Shown: positions 1-8,736, counted from the stretch's first letter. The stretch is 36,535 bases of DNA from an uncultured Clostridia bacterium (GCA_944328845.1 CALVHV010000154.1:1-36535), one strand, 5' to 3'. The notes: generated by a model not told the origin, from the letters alone. Made by a program: numbers and translations.

Positions 1-3000
1 ATACTTCCCCGCCTCGGTGGGCGCGGCATCGGACGAATAGGAAACGTCCGTCCCTTCATACGCATACGTAAAGACAAGCGTATCCTCTCCGAAACGGCCC
101 GTCACCGTGTTCAGGTCGATCACCGCCGCAACTGCGGTGCCGTCATAAGTGCGGTCGAGTGCATCCGTCATTTGGGCGCCGTCCAAGGAAATATTTCTCT
201 TGACGATCTCAAAATTGCCGAAATACTCGTCGTCATCGCGCCACGACGACGAAGCCCAATCCTCGCCGTTTTCGCCGTTGATCGTATAGTTGTTTAAAAC
301 TCCCGCTTGTGCAGACAGACTCACGATGCGCGTGACATAACTTTCCACGGGCGTACCCGCTTTCGTCTTGTTTCCGTCAATGTCGTAGCCTTCTACCGTG
401 ACGGTTACGGTCTCGAAAAATTTGCCGCTCGTATATCCCCATGCAAACGTCGGCATATCTTCGCCATAGGTCACGTCATCATGATCGGATGCCTTGATCT
501 CTACGGCGCACCGCGTGATCGAATACGCTTGTGCAATGTTGTTTTCGATGACCGTATAGTTCTTTGCATAGTCCTCGTCCGCAACGCCCGTTACGACGAA
601 AGAATAGTTTTCTCCGACGTTTTTAAATTCTCCGCTCGACAAAGCAACGCTCAAAGATACAGGAGCGCCCGTCTTTGCCCCGTTCACGAAAGGCACAAAC
701 GTCGCCGTGACCGAGCCGCTCTGCGGCATGCCGTTGTACACAAAGGAGCACGCCTGCCCGTTTTGCCACGTCACATCCTCCGCCGTGATCTGATACTGCG
801 CCACGGTGATTTCGTCACTGACCGCCTGGATGGGATTGTAGTTCTGGCTTTCGACGACAAACTCCGCGATATACGTATAGGTGCCCGCATTTTTGATCTC
901 GCCGCCTTCCTCTACTCTGTACGTGACTTTAACTTCTATTCCGTCCGCGCCCGCCGTGATCTGCTCCGCATTTTTCAATACAGGGGCAAACACCGTATCG
1001 TTGTATACAAACGAAGTCTGATTGAACCCGCCGCCGCACACAGCGTTTACCCAGGAATAGGTTGCCCTGGAGATAGTAAATGTTGTGGACGCGCCCGAAC
1101 CGATGTTGTAATTGTTTGCCTTTGTGGGATCGGTTATGGTAGCGACCACCGTATAATTGCCCGCATTGACGGGAAGTTCTTCCGTCGCCGCATCCTCTCC
1201 TTCTGTCGTGAGATAGTAGCGTATCGTAAAGGCGATCTCGATCTGCTGCCCTATCAGGGACGCCGTGTATTCTTTCCCCGTCCCGTCGTAAACGAGATAA
1301 TCACCTCCGCTTTCTTTGGGCGCAAGAGAAATGGTGACGCTCGCTTTTTCGAGTACAAAGAGGGCACGTTCGGCACCGTATGCGCCTCCCTCCGCTTCCT
1401 GCCCGCAGAAAGTGATCGAATAGTTATTACTTTCCGCCTTGCCGTAGATATAATACCTGCCCGCATTCGGCGTGCCGCTGACGGGAGAAGCCCCCGCATC
1501 GTCTTCCGTAAGCACCGAAAGCGACCAGACTTTGCTTTCCGTATCTTTGCTGTAAAGCGCAGAACCCTCGCGAAGATGCGATTTAACCTGCGCTGCCATA
1601 TCCTCGGCGGTCATGCCGTAAGTGCCGCTCTGGTAATCGATCTCGACCGTGATCGCAAGGCGTGTGACCGTGAGAACGCCGTCTTGTGTTTTGACAGTAT
1701 AGTTTGTAAGATCAAACGCATTGGTGATGTGTACCCCGTATTTTCCTCCGACACCTGCGCCCGCCTGATAATTTACGGCGGAATAGGTAAAGGTAATGTC
1801 CGCAAGCACTTCCGCTTCCTTGCCGACGTCCTTTCCGACCAGCCCCGAAAGGACGGTAACGCCGTTTAAGCCTTCATGCCATTCGATAGCGCCCGCCTCC
1901 GTGCCGTAAACGACAGAAACATCATTCGCCTTCAGCGTGAGCTCGGCTTTGTCAATTGTAAACGTCACCGAACTGCTCTGCGGAATATGGTTGGGCGCAC
2001 TGACCGTGTAGTTTACAGTGTATGTTCCCGCATCGGTAAGCGACGTCTTTTCCTCGCCTTCGACCGTAAACGTCCATTGAATGCTTTCCTTGTCGCGGTC
2101 TGCGACCGTGGCGGCGGACGCCTGTATGGAAGTGAGGATGTCATATTCCCCGCCTTTATAAGTAGCATTAAACTCTTTCACGGAGACATCTTTCAAGGCG
2201 GCGGGAGAGATGGTATAAACTTCTCCTTGCGCCTCTCTGTCTTCGAGGGCGTAGTTCTCCATGCCCGTACCCAACGTCACGACGACATAGTACGCGCCTG
2301 CATCGACGGGCTCCCCTTCAACAGGAGTTCCGCCCTGTTTATAATAGGCAGATACAAAGTTCAGTACGTCCTCTCCGATCCTTTGGGCGGAAACGGTCGG
2401 AACGATGGGTTCGCCCGTATAGGTGAGCTCCGCGGGGTTTTGGATATCTACGGTCAGCGTATAGGGTTTGACCGTGAATCCGCTGTACGCCGAATAGACG
2501 TCGCCTTCGAAACAAACGTCGGTTTCGAAACAATAGTTTTTATTGCCCAGCGTGACGGTCACGGTGTAGTCGCCCGCATTGACAGGCGTCCCGCTCCCCG
2601 AATAATCTGCCGATTCGGTACGGTACTGCAAAGAATAGCGAACCGACGTCTCTTCGTAAGCAAAACCCGTAAAGGATATCACGGCGTCTTCGACGGAGCC
2701 GTAGGTGTACTCCACTGTATCCCAGCTTGGCGTAAGGACCTTGGGTTGAATGGTAAATTCGACCGAACCGCTGCAGGTATCAAAGTTCGCACTCGTCGGA
2801 ATCATGACAGTAAGGGTGTACTTGCCCGCATCTTTCGGCCAATAATTTCCGATTTCACTGTAAAGCTGATTTTCTACTTTGAAATCGTCATCGTCTTCGT
2901 TATCCGTCCTGCCCGTGATGGTAAACGTGACTTTACTTTCTACATCTGTGGGAGCGTTGAAAGAAACCTCTGCATGCGGATCGCCGTATTTCCACTCCTC

Positions 3001-5994
3001 ACTGCTGCTTCCGCCGATCGTAAGATTCATATTTTCGTAGGGCGCTTTCGTAATGCGGTACCATACCCGCACCGCGGAAGTATCGCCTTCCTTTAAAAAC
3101 TTGTCGGAAAGCGTGTCGCCGTCGACAATTGCACTGTAAAAGTCCCCGTTCCATGCGAAATTGGCAGGATCGACCAGCGTGAGCGTCGCCCAATAGGTGC
3201 CCACCGCCTCGGAATCTTCGTTATCGTAGGCGACCCGCCACGTCGCGCCGCGGTATTTTTCGCCGCCCGTTGTCGGGATCCCGGGGTTCCATGCAGAACC
3301 TGCTTGATAAACATTGGTGCGTTCAAAGGAAGGAATGGCAATCGCATATTTTTGAATGGTAAATTCGATCGTAGCCTCTGCGCGCGTATAGTTAGGCGTT
3401 TCGACAACGACAATGGTCACATAGTATTTCCCCGCGCCCGCCTCGGCAAGAGCTTCTCTTTCGATCGGCGTGCCGGAGCCTTCCGTGCCCTCATAATAGG
3501 TGACGACCGCCGCTCCTGTAATATCCGCCTTACCTACCGTCACGCGGTACGTCAGTTCGTGAGCTGTGAGCGGATCTTTGTAATACCACGCTTTTTGTCC
3601 CGCAAGGACGGGAGATTCGATCTCCGCCGTGCCCTGGATCGTGGAGCTGTTCTGCTCAATGGAAAATTTAAAATCAGAGTGCGCTACCAGCGTGTTCTCG
3701 CCCGCGGGAATGATGACGCGGAGAATATACGCCCCGACGTCGCTCTTTTCTGTCATCGTAAGAGGGTGAGAAAAATCCTCATCCGACGCCGCATAGTACT
3801 TATATTCCGCCGTAAGCGATGCGTTATCGAACTTCGCGCGCACGCCCAAATCAGCGGGATCGGTAGGCGTTTCGCCAAACTTCCAGTCCGCATACTCATT
3901 CCCGTCAAAAGATTCGCCCTCAGAATTCAGCACGGCGTTTTCCGCTTTCTCGATCGTCCAGGTGAGCGTAAAATCGGGCTGGCCTACATCCGGAGCCGCC
4001 GCGCCGCCGTCGCTCCATGTGAAATTGTTGTTCGTGATCGTAAACGTCAGGGTATATTTGTCCGCATTGGTCGCGCTGAAAGTGTTATTTTCGAAAGCCG
4101 CGCCATCCGAAGCGGCAACGTCCATATAGCCGCTTTGGTATCCGATGACCGTTTTTTTCTGCACGGTTTCGTCATACACGGTGTTTTCCGCATCTTCAAA
4201 AGCAGGCTTTTCCAGCGTTGCGCTCCGCAAAATGACAAGCCCGCCCGTCAGCGTATGGTCGGCCGTGTCGTCCGAGCCGTCGGCGCCCCAGCAATAGTTG
4301 CCGTTCAGCGAAAACGTGACGTCGTATTTGCCCGCATTTATTGCACCTTCGCTCGTCACCGTATAGGCGGAAGATTCGTACGAATAGGAATGCAGATCAC
4401 CGCTGTAGGTTTGTGTCTGCACCGCGTCAGGTTTTGCTACGCCTTGCCGCTTGATCGTCCAGGTGGCAGAACAGTCGCGCGTGCCTTCGTTGTAGTCGCC
4501 CGTCCAGCGGTAATTGTCGTTCAGCGTAAACTTGACGGAATAGTCCCCCGCATCGGTAGCCTGCGTGGTGCCGCTGTGCGTGTAACCAGCATTTGTCGGC
4601 ACTTTCGGAGATTTTTCGCTTCCGTCATAGACAAAGCTTTCCCAACCCGTGAGGACAGGAAAATCAACTTCTTTGCGGTCGATCGTAAAGGTTGCCCAAT
4701 CGCTCTTCACTGGTTCGTAGTCGCCCGTGCCTGCCAAATCACCTTGTACGCGGTAATATCCCGCGGCAGGCGTACCCTCTCGCGGGTCGGCGCACTCGGC
4801 AAATTCTCCTTCCTGCGTTCCGAACTTGCGGTATTGCCAGGTATATACGATATCGCTCGTATTTCCGAATGTGAGAGTCGGAACCAGTGCAGACGCAGCC
4901 TCTCCATACGTCCAGCCGTCCATTGTAAGAGTAAGAGAGTTGGACGAAGGGTTGATCTCCCAGGCAATGCTGTAAACGGCTTCCCCTTCCGTCTGCTCTG
5001 TCCAGTAGTAGTTGTATTCTTGGTTCAGCGTAAAGGTCGCAGAATAGCTGCCCGCATTTGTCTTGGGCTCGTTTGAGGTAACGTATAAACTCTCATCGTC
5101 GTGATGTGTTATAACCAAACTATGAGGATATTTGTCATAGGAAAAGGAAGTCTCCTCAGCTGTGGGAACAGCGACGGCCTTGCGCAAGATCGTAAAAGAG
5201 ACCTCGTCCTTTTCAGGCATCGTATAATCGTTGTAGTTTTTCATGCCCGTCAGGGATACGCCGACACTGTATGTACCGCCGTCCGCAGGCATGGAAGACC
5301 CCGCCGACCAGGAGCTTCCCTCATTCGGCGTGCCTTTATAGTTATAAACGGGCACAACAGCGCCGCCCTCTTCCGAGGCAGTATCCAACGCCACGCCCGA
5401 ACTTTCCGACCCGACGCCGGATGCTTTCAGGTTTATTATTTCCGCGGCCGCTTCGCCATAGGTCCAACTGTTTTTGGACAATGCAAAAGTAACGCCCTGC
5501 AGATCGACTTTTGCGATGACCCACGTATAAGTGACGCTGACAATGATATCCGTCCCTGCCGCGTTTTGCTTTGTCTCTTCCTCTCCGATACCGCTCGAAC
5601 GGAATTGGAAACCATCTTTAGCCGTAAATTTTACCTTATACGTCCCCGCATCCGTTGCAGTAAATGAAATCAACGAATCGGAAGGATTTGTGTCTTGTTC
5701 CGTAAGACCTTCGGGCGAGATCTCCATCTGAGACTTGTTGTAACGGGTAAAATCCCACGTCTGCAAAGAGGCGGAATAATCCGAACCATAACGATTCAGA
5801 GCGGTTTCAAACTGTGTCGGCAACGGGACGTCGATCGGTCTTTCGATAATGGGCGTTTTGGAGAGATCATAATTGATCGTAAACGTCTCTCCGCCTTCAA
5901 CGTAATCTATATAGAGAACCGTATCGCCAAATTCTACATATTCATTGCTTTCACCGCCTTCCTGATAACGGATGGTAAATTCCGATGATAACAT
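1..5994 (-). CDS. Giant secreted Ig-like (MBG/YDG-type) repeat protein, main part, out of frame with its N-terminus, runs off left edge
   Basis: The minus strand is open without a stop from about 6000 to position 1, nearly 2,000 codons. The translation is a tandem series of about 20 modules of roughly 75-100 residues. Each carries a marker such as DAGDYSVKFTLNDNYRW, NAGKYDVTFSLNGNYCW or NAGNYTVVATI, followed by W-x-I and then a (T)YGE or YDG-like turn. This pattern matches the MBG/YDG families of bacterial Ig-like surface repeats, which act as extracellular stalks or adhesins. The module count is by eye. As sequenced, this part is in a different frame from the signal-peptide portion (5934-6803). 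The only in-frame ATG at the junction (5994-5992) is created by the 8-bp duplication and has no good ribosome binding site. No catalytic domain or wall anchor is visible; the C-terminus lies outside the window. The long open frames on the opposite strand are codon-bias shadows. Confidence 0.8.
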   Translation of the reverse strand, partial: MLSSEFTIRYQEGGESNEYVEFGDTVLYIDYVEGGETFTINYDLSKTPIIERPIDVPLPTQFETALNRYGSDYSASLQTWDFTRYNKSQMEISPEGLTEQDTNPSDSLISFTATDAGTYKVKFTAKDGFQFRSSGIGEEETKQNAAGTDIIVSVTYTWVIAKVDLQGVTFALSKNSWTYGEAAAEIINLKASGVGSESSGVALDTASEEGGAVVPVYNYKGTPNEGSSWSAGSSMPADGGTYSVGVSLTGMKNYNDYTMPEKDEVSFTILRKAVAVPTAEETSFSYDKYPHSLVITHHDDESLYVTSNEPKTNAGSYSATFTLNQEYNYYWTEQTEGEAVYSIAWEINPSSNSLTLTMDGWTYGEAASALVPTLTFGNTSDIVYTWQYRKFGTQEGEFAECADPREGTPAAGYYRVQGDLAGTGDYEPVKSDWATFTIDRKEVDFPVLTGWESFVYDGSEKSPKVPTNAGYTHSGTTQATDAGDYSVKFTLNDNYRWTGDYNEGTRDCSATWTIKRQGVAKPDAVQTQTYSGDLHSYSYESSAYTVTSEGAINAGKYDVTFSLNGNYCWGADGSDDTADHTLTGGLVILRSATLEKPAFEDAENTVYDETVQKKTVIGYQSGYMDVAASDGAAFENNTFSATNADKYTLTFTITNNNFTWSDGGAAAPDVGQPDFTLTWTIEKAENAVLNSEGESFDGNEYADWKFGETPTDPADLGVRAKFDNASLTAEYKYYAASDEDFSHPLTMTEKSDVGAYILRVIIPAGENTLVAHSDFKFSIEQNSSTIQGTAEIESPVLAGQKAWYYKDPLTAHELTYRVTVGKADITGAAVVTYYEGTEGSGTPIEREALAEAGAGKYYVTIVVVETPNYTRAEATIEFTIQKYAIAIPSFERTNVYQAGSAWNPGIPTTGGEKYRGATWRVAYDNEDSEAVGTYWATLTLVDPANFAWNGDFYSAIVDGDTLSDKFLKEGDTSAVRVWYRITKAPYENMNLTIGGSSSEEWKYGDPHAEVSFNAPTDVESKVTFTITGRTDNEDDDDFKVENQLYSEIGNYWPKDAGKYTLTVMIPTSANFDTCSGSVEFTIQPKVLTPSWDTVEYTYGSVEDAVISFTGFAYEETSVRYSLQYRTESADYSGSGTPVNAGDYTVTVTLGNKNYCFETDVCFEGDVYSAYSGFTVKPYTLTVDIQNPAELTYTGEPIVPTVSAQRIGEDVLNFVSAYYKQGGTPVEGEPVDAGAYYVVVTLGTGMENYALEDREAQGEVYTISPAALKDVSVKEFNATYKGGEYDILTSIQASAATVADRDKESIQWTFTVEGEEKTSLTDAGTYTVNYTVSAPNHIPQSSSVTFTIDKAELTLKANDVSVVYGTEAGAIEWHEGLNGVTVLSGLVGKDVGKEAEVLADITFTYSAVNYQAGAGVGGKYGVHITNAFDLTNYTVKTQDGVLTVTRLAITVEIDYQSGTYGMTAEDMAAQVKSHLREGSALYSKDTESKVWSLSVLTEDDAGASPVSGTPNAGRYYIYGKAESNNYSITFCGQEAEGGAYGAERALFVLEKASVTISLAPKESGGDYLVYDGTGKEYTASLIGQQIEIAFTIRYYLTTEGEDAATEELPVNAGNYTVVATITDPTKANNYNIGSGASTTFTISRATYSWVNAVCGGGFNQTSFVYNDTVFAPVLKNAEQITAGADGIEVKVTYRVEEGGEIKNAGTYTYIAEFVVESQNYNPIQAVSDEITVAQYQITAEDVTWQNGQACSFVYNGMPQSGSVTATFVPFVNGAKTGAPVSLSVALSSGEFKNVGENYSFVVTGVADEDYAKNYTVIENNIAQAYSITRCAVEIKASDHDDVTYGEDMPTFAWGYTSGKFFETVTVTVEGYDIDGNKTKAGTPVESYVTRIVSLSAQAGVLNNYTINGENGEDWASSSWRDDDEYFGNFEIVKRNISLDGAQMTDALDRTYDGTAVAAVIDLNTVTGRFGEDTLVFTYAYEGTDVSYSSDAAPTEAGKY

Positions 5995-6803
5995 GATAAC
6001 AATGTTTTCTGCGCACGGTCATTCACGTAATAAATGGTAATTTCAAATTCGTCGTTCGTCGCAGAACTGCCCGCCGTCAATGCACGCGGGCCCGAAACTT
6101 TGTATTCCTCAGGATTGTCAGGACGATTCCACTGCACATTGATCTCGATTTCGTCACTGGCTGTTTTGCCCTGATATGTAAACTCTACTATTACGGTTCG
6201 CTGATACACGCTCTCCGTCTCACCTATCTCGGGCAAAAGTGAATTTTTAAATTTGACCGCAAAATATTCGGCATAGTTCACCAAAGGCTCGGCTCTCTCT
6301 CCAAAATACACCAAACTTGCTGTTGTATTGATTTCTCTCGTAATGTCTTCTACGGATACAGTCGACCAAAAAATATCCTCGCTGTCATATAATTGGACAG
6401 CTAAATCCGTCGGCTGAGACGTTGCTGCAATCGCATTTACGGTAAACGTGCCGCTTGCCGTGCCGCCTTCTATGGTCGCCACAATGGTGTTTTCTCCGAC
6501 AGCGATCTCGCCTCCACCCTGAACGGACAGCGTGTATTCGCTTGCGGAAAGCGTATCACTCCCGCCTGCATACTGCGCCGTTACGGTAAGATAAGGCTTT
6601 AAATTTTCGAGATCATGTCCTGAATATACCGTTTGCGGACCCAAATTGCCGGCATCGATGGTCAGCGAAGTATATTCTGTGGCCGGTTGCGTCATTTGCG
6701 CACGCGCGGAAAGCATGCCCGCGCACGCGAAGGAAAACCCCGCCGCGCAAACCAAAAACACCGCCATCAACATCGCGATCCAAACCTTTTTCCCTCTGCT
6801 CAT
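5934..6803 (-). CDS. N-terminal part of the giant secreted repeat protein (signal peptide plus first Ig-like modules), ended early by a frameshift
   Basis: The start is the ATG at 6803, preceded by AAGGGGGAG about nine bases upstream; a longer in-frame start at 6923 has no such site. The protein opens MSRGKKVWIAMLMAVFLVCA, a basic then hydrophobic signal peptide with likely cleavage after ARA near residue 35. Two or three Ig-like segments follow, including a bacterial-Ig-type motif (GENTIVATIEGGTASGTFTV). After ITIYYVNDRAQKTLLS the frame breaks at the duplicated ATGATAAC (5985-6000), continues for about 20 unrelated residues and stops at 5934. Removing one 8-bp copy joins this part to the long frame of 1-5994, giving one protein of at least 2,265 residues. 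The gene has its own promoter (6992-7020) and a roughly 180-nt leader. Either it is a phase-OFF or decaying allele, or the duplication is an assembly artefact. Confidence 0.85.
   Translation of the reverse strand: MSRGKKVWIAMLMAVFLVCAAGFSFACAGMLSARAQMTQPATEYTSLTIDAGNLGPQTVYSGHDLENLKPYLTVTAQYAGGSDTLSASEYTLSVQGGGEIAVGENTIVATIEGGTASGTFTVNAIAATSQPTDLAVQLYDSEDIFWSTVSVEDITREINTTASLVYFGERAEPLVNYAEYFAVKFKNSLLPEIGETESVYQRTVIVEFTYQGKTASDEIEINVQWNRPDNPEEYKVSGPRALTAGSSATNDEFEITIYYVNDRAQKTLLSCYHRNLPSVIRKAVKAMNM
5985..6000. repeat. Perfect 8-bp tandem duplication (ATGATAAC x2) that causes the frameshift
   Basis: ATGATAAC occurs twice back to back at 5985-5992 and 5993-6000. The frame upstream (codons starting at 6803) and the frame downstream (codons ending at position 1) differ by exactly this length modulo 3. 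Deleting one copy gives a clean junction KTLLSSEFTIRYQEGG with no stop. On the minus strand the duplication also creates an in-frame ATG at 5994-5992. Confidence 0.95.
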
Positions 6804-6848
6804 AAAATGTACTCCCCCTTGTTTTGATCGTGAAAAAATCCCGTCACA

Positions 6849-6899
6849 CAGAAACGGCTTTTTTGTGCATTTACAACGCCTTCCTTTGCACCGTTTCTG
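6849..6899 (-). promoter_or_regulatory. Hairpin in the 5' leader of the giant surface-protein gene
   Basis: The arms CAGAAACGG (6849-6857) and CCGTTTCTG (6891-6899) pair over 9 bp; inside, GTGCA (6865-6869) can pair with TGCAC (6887-6891) as a competing stem. It sits within the transcribed leader between the promoter at 6992-7020 and the ATG at 6803, and on the minus strand a T6 run (GATTTTTTC) follows about nine bases later. It does not match a riboswitch class I know. It may be a weak attenuator or simply mRNA structure. Confidence 0.4.
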
Positions 6900-6991
6900 A
6901 CTTTTGCGGTCTGTCCCGCACAACTTTTCCCTTTATTCCGCAAACCGCATCACCCGATACCGCCCGCAGATCTGTTGGTATCTATGCCAAT

Positions 6992-7020
6992 ATAATACTA
7001 CGCTTTTAATTAAAAATCAA
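6992..7020 (-). promoter_or_regulatory. Promoter of the giant surface-protein gene
   Basis: On the minus strand TTGATT (7020-7015) and TATTAT (6997-6992) are separated by 17 bp, a good sigma-A match. Transcription would start near 6985, leaving a leader of about 180 nt before the ATG at 6803. A run of 15 A on this strand (7040-7026) ends five bases upstream of the -35 box, where an UP-element would lie. Confidence 0.6.
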
Positions 7021-7025
7021 TACCC

Positions 7026-7040
7026 TTTTTTTTTTTTTTT
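7026..7040. repeat. 15-base T homopolymer (A15 on the minus strand) upstream of the surface-protein promoter
   Basis: Fifteen consecutive T follow TACCC. The tract lies in the 543-bp gap between the divergent genes at 6803 and 7347. The rest of that gap holds the two promoters, the leader hairpin and AT-rich sequence in which I see no gene. Tracts of this length are prone to slippage in the cell and to miscalling in sequencing. Confidence 0.95.
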
Positions 7041-7287
7041 CTGAATTTGCACTTTTAAAACTGAAATTTTCTTGACGATTTTTCAGAAAAACTTTTTTAA
7101 ACGCATCGTTTCTTTCAAAAAAAACAACAATACGACGTATTTCGACGAATAACGCAAAACTACGTCCTGTCCACCCGCAGAGGATGTAAAGCACCGCCGA
7201 GATGCCGAAAAATGTCGAAAAGGCGTAAACGGTGCAAAGAAAGCCGCGCAGAAAACAGAAAAAATGCGGCGGACGCCCCCTTGCAAA

Positions 7288-7317
7288 TTGACAATCACAG
7301 AGACGATCTGCTACAAT
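7288..7317 (+). promoter_or_regulatory. Promoter of the PduB-like shell gene
   Basis: TTGACA (7288-7293) and TACAAT (7312-7317) are 18 bp apart. The predicted start near 7324 is about 23 nt upstream of the ATG at 7347, with AAGGA between them. The gene therefore looks like a constitutively readable single unit. Confidence 0.7.
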
Positions 7318-7346
7318 AAAAGCAAAGAAAACAAGGACAAAAGAAA

Positions 7347-8063
7347 ATGGATTTTCATTCGATCTCCACAAAGTGCACGCGCACGGAGTTTGTGGGAACG
7401 GCAGTTTTGGACACGATAGGTCTCGTCATCAGCGGGGTAGACGATACCTTGCTGCACGCTATGAACATCGGGGAAAAATACCGCTGTCTGGGCGTGTACA
7501 GTTCCAGAACGGGCGCGGCGGGACAGCTGACGGCGCTGGACGAAGCAGTGAAAGCAACGAACACGGAAATATTGGACATCGAATTGCCGCGCGACACAAA
7601 GGGCTGGGGCGGTCACGGAAACTATGCGGTGATCGGCGGAGATACCCCTTCGGACGTACGCAAGGCGATCGGGATCGCGCTGTCGTTGACAGATAAATAC
7701 GCGGGAGAACTGTACATCAGCAAAGCGGGACACCTGGAATTTACCTATTCCGCCAGTGCGGGAAAAGTCTTGCAAAAAGCTTTTTCGGCTCAGCCAAACC
7801 GCGCGTTCGGCTTTTTGGCAGGCTCCCCCGCCGCCATCGGACTGGTCATGGCCGACAACCCCATGAAGGCGGCGCAGGTGGAGATTGTACGCTACATGAC
7901 CCCCGACAGAGGGACCAGCCATTCCAACGAAGTCATCCTCGCCTTTTCCGGAGACGCCGCCGCCGTCAAACAAGCGGTGCTCGCCGCACGGAAAACGGGA
8001 CTGGAGCTCCTTATCTCCATGGGCAGCTATCCCGAAGTACCCGGGACCTCCTATCTGGAGTGA
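7347..8063 (+). CDS. pduB: PduB-type bacterial microcompartment shell protein (tandem BMC domains), solitary
   Basis: The 238-residue product matches PduB of the propanediol-utilisation microcompartment almost end to end. Recognised motifs are EFVGTAVLDTIGLVI near residue 14, EKYRCLGVYSSRTGA, DEAVKATNTEILDIELPRDT, AGHLEF, PAAIGLVMAD and HSNEVILAFSGDAAAVKQAV. PduB-type proteins carry two BMC folds and assemble as trimers tiling the shell, with a central pore for small metabolites. The long N-terminal extension of enterobacterial PduB is absent. No other shell protein, signature enzyme (diol dehydratase, aldehyde dehydrogenase) or other microcompartment gene is in the window. It is therefore a satellite shell gene or serves a main locus elsewhere. 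It has its own promoter, ends in a strong hairpin and converges on rhaM, another gene linked to deoxyhexose use. Confidence 0.88.
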   Translation: MDFHSISTKCTRTEFVGTAVLDTIGLVISGVDDTLLHAMNIGEKYRCLGVYSSRTGAAGQLTALDEAVKATNTEILDIELPRDTKGWGGHGNYAVIGGDTPSDVRKAIGIALSLTDKYAGELYISKAGHLEFTYSASAGKVLQKAFSAQPNRAFGFLAGSPAAIGLVMADNPMKAAQVEIVRYMTPDRGTSHSNEVILAFSGDAAAVKQAVLAARKTGLELLISMGSYPEVPGTSYLE

Positions 8064-8178
8064 GCCCCCCTTCATCCGCACTTTCGGCGGGCGTAAGTTC
8101 TTCTTTTGTTGAAAAGAGGCATCCTCTGCAATAAGACAAAGTTTTTTGGGAAACAAAGCAACTTTTTTGCATGAAAAA

Positions 8179-8214
8179 GCCGCCGCCCGCTGAAAAACAG
8201 CGGGCGGCGGCTTT
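8179..8214. terminator. Strong bidirectional terminator between pduB-like gene and rhaM
   Basis: A perfect 14-bp GC-rich stem (8179-8192 with 8198-8211) encloses an AAAAA loop. It is followed by TTT on the plus strand and by five U on the minus strand (8178-8174), so it can stop transcription from either convergent gene. Confidence 0.88.
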
Positions 8215-8268
8215 CCCGACTTGCGGACACGGCAAAAGGAAACAACAAGCGCACGGCCCACAAAACAC

Positions 8269-8297
8269 AGACGCCGCCCGAAGATCGGACGGCGTCT
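8269..8297 (-). terminator. Small hairpin just after rhaM
   Basis: AGACGCCG (8269-8276) pairs with CGGCGTCT (8290-8297), 8 bp, 12 bases past the rhaM stop. On the minus strand the bases after it (GTGTTTTG) make only a poor U-tract, so it probably works with the stronger hairpin at 8179-8214. Confidence 0.5.
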
Positions 8298-8309
8298 TTA
8301 TAATTTTCT

Positions 8310-8606
8310 TTAATCCAATTCGAAAACTTTGACGGGTTTTTCCTGTTTCATCTCCATGATCGGCTTCATGGATTCTTCCCATTCTGCCACGACGGGGCTT
8401 TCGTTCTGGTACCGAAGAGCATACTCCACGCCCTTTTCGCACTCGTAGTAGCCGAACAACTGATCTCCTTCCAGCCAGATGGTATAGTTGCAGATACCTG
8501 CCGCTTTCAGCTCGCGGACCATCTTCGGCCAGATCTCGTTGTGCCTGCGGATGTATTCCTCTCTCTTTCCCTCTCTGAGCACCGCTCTCCAAGTCATTTT
8601 TTCCAT
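8310..8606 (-). CDS. rhaM: L-rhamnose mutarotase
   Basis: The 98-residue protein interconverts the alpha and beta anomers of L-rhamnose in the cytoplasm, feeding the beta form to rhamnose isomerase. The pattern REEYIRRHNEIWP (residues 15-27) matches the signature of RhaM (COG3254). The catalytic Tyr18 and His22 fall at the same positions as in the E. coli enzyme, and the aromatic NYTIWLE strand follows. The start at 8606 has GGGAGG seven bases upstream; an in-frame start 14 codons earlier lacks a site. A consensus-like promoter lies at 8708-8736. The rest of the rhamnose pathway is not in the window, but an alpha-L-rhamnosidase (27842-30049) and a propanediol-type shell protein (7347-8063) are, which fits rhamnose use leading to 1,2-propanediol. 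Identification is secure; the role in this strain is inferred. Confidence 0.92.
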   Translation of the reverse strand: MEKMTWRAVLREGKREEYIRRHNEIWPKMVRELKAAGICNYTIWLEGDQLFGYYECEKGVEYALRYQNESPVVAEWEESMKPIMEMKQEKPVKVFELD

Positions 8607-8707
8607 GTCGGACCTCCCAAAATTTTGCGGCGCAAGCCCTGCACGCACTGCGCCGCTCCTCTCGGCCGCGGCGCCCCGTTTTGCAAAGTTTGTTGCCCGT
8701 TATCTCT

Positions 8708-8736
8708 ATCATATCACATCCGCGCGCGAAAGACAA
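8708..8736 (-). promoter_or_regulatory. Promoter of rhaM
   Basis: On the minus strand TTGTCT (8736-8731) and TATGAT (8713-8708) are exactly 17 bp apart. The predicted start near 8701 leaves about 95 nt of leader before the ATG at 8606. Confidence 0.6.

Noticed and set aside
307..5667. Very long plus-strand open frames (up to 590 codons) opposite the giant gene
   Set aside because: They are Arg/Phe/Ile-rich, have no ribosome sites, and lie exactly opposite the repeat protein; they result from the codon bias of the real minus-strand gene.
5985..6000. Programmed ribosomal frameshifting as explanation of the split gene
   Set aside because: No slippery heptamer or following stem is visible, and the offset equals an exact 8-bp duplication, so a mutation or artefact is simpler.
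7311..8261. Minus-strand 316-codon frame opposite the PduB-like gene
   Set aside because: The plus-strand PduB motifs, promoter and ribosome site explain the region; the minus-strand product resembles nothing and crosses the terminator.
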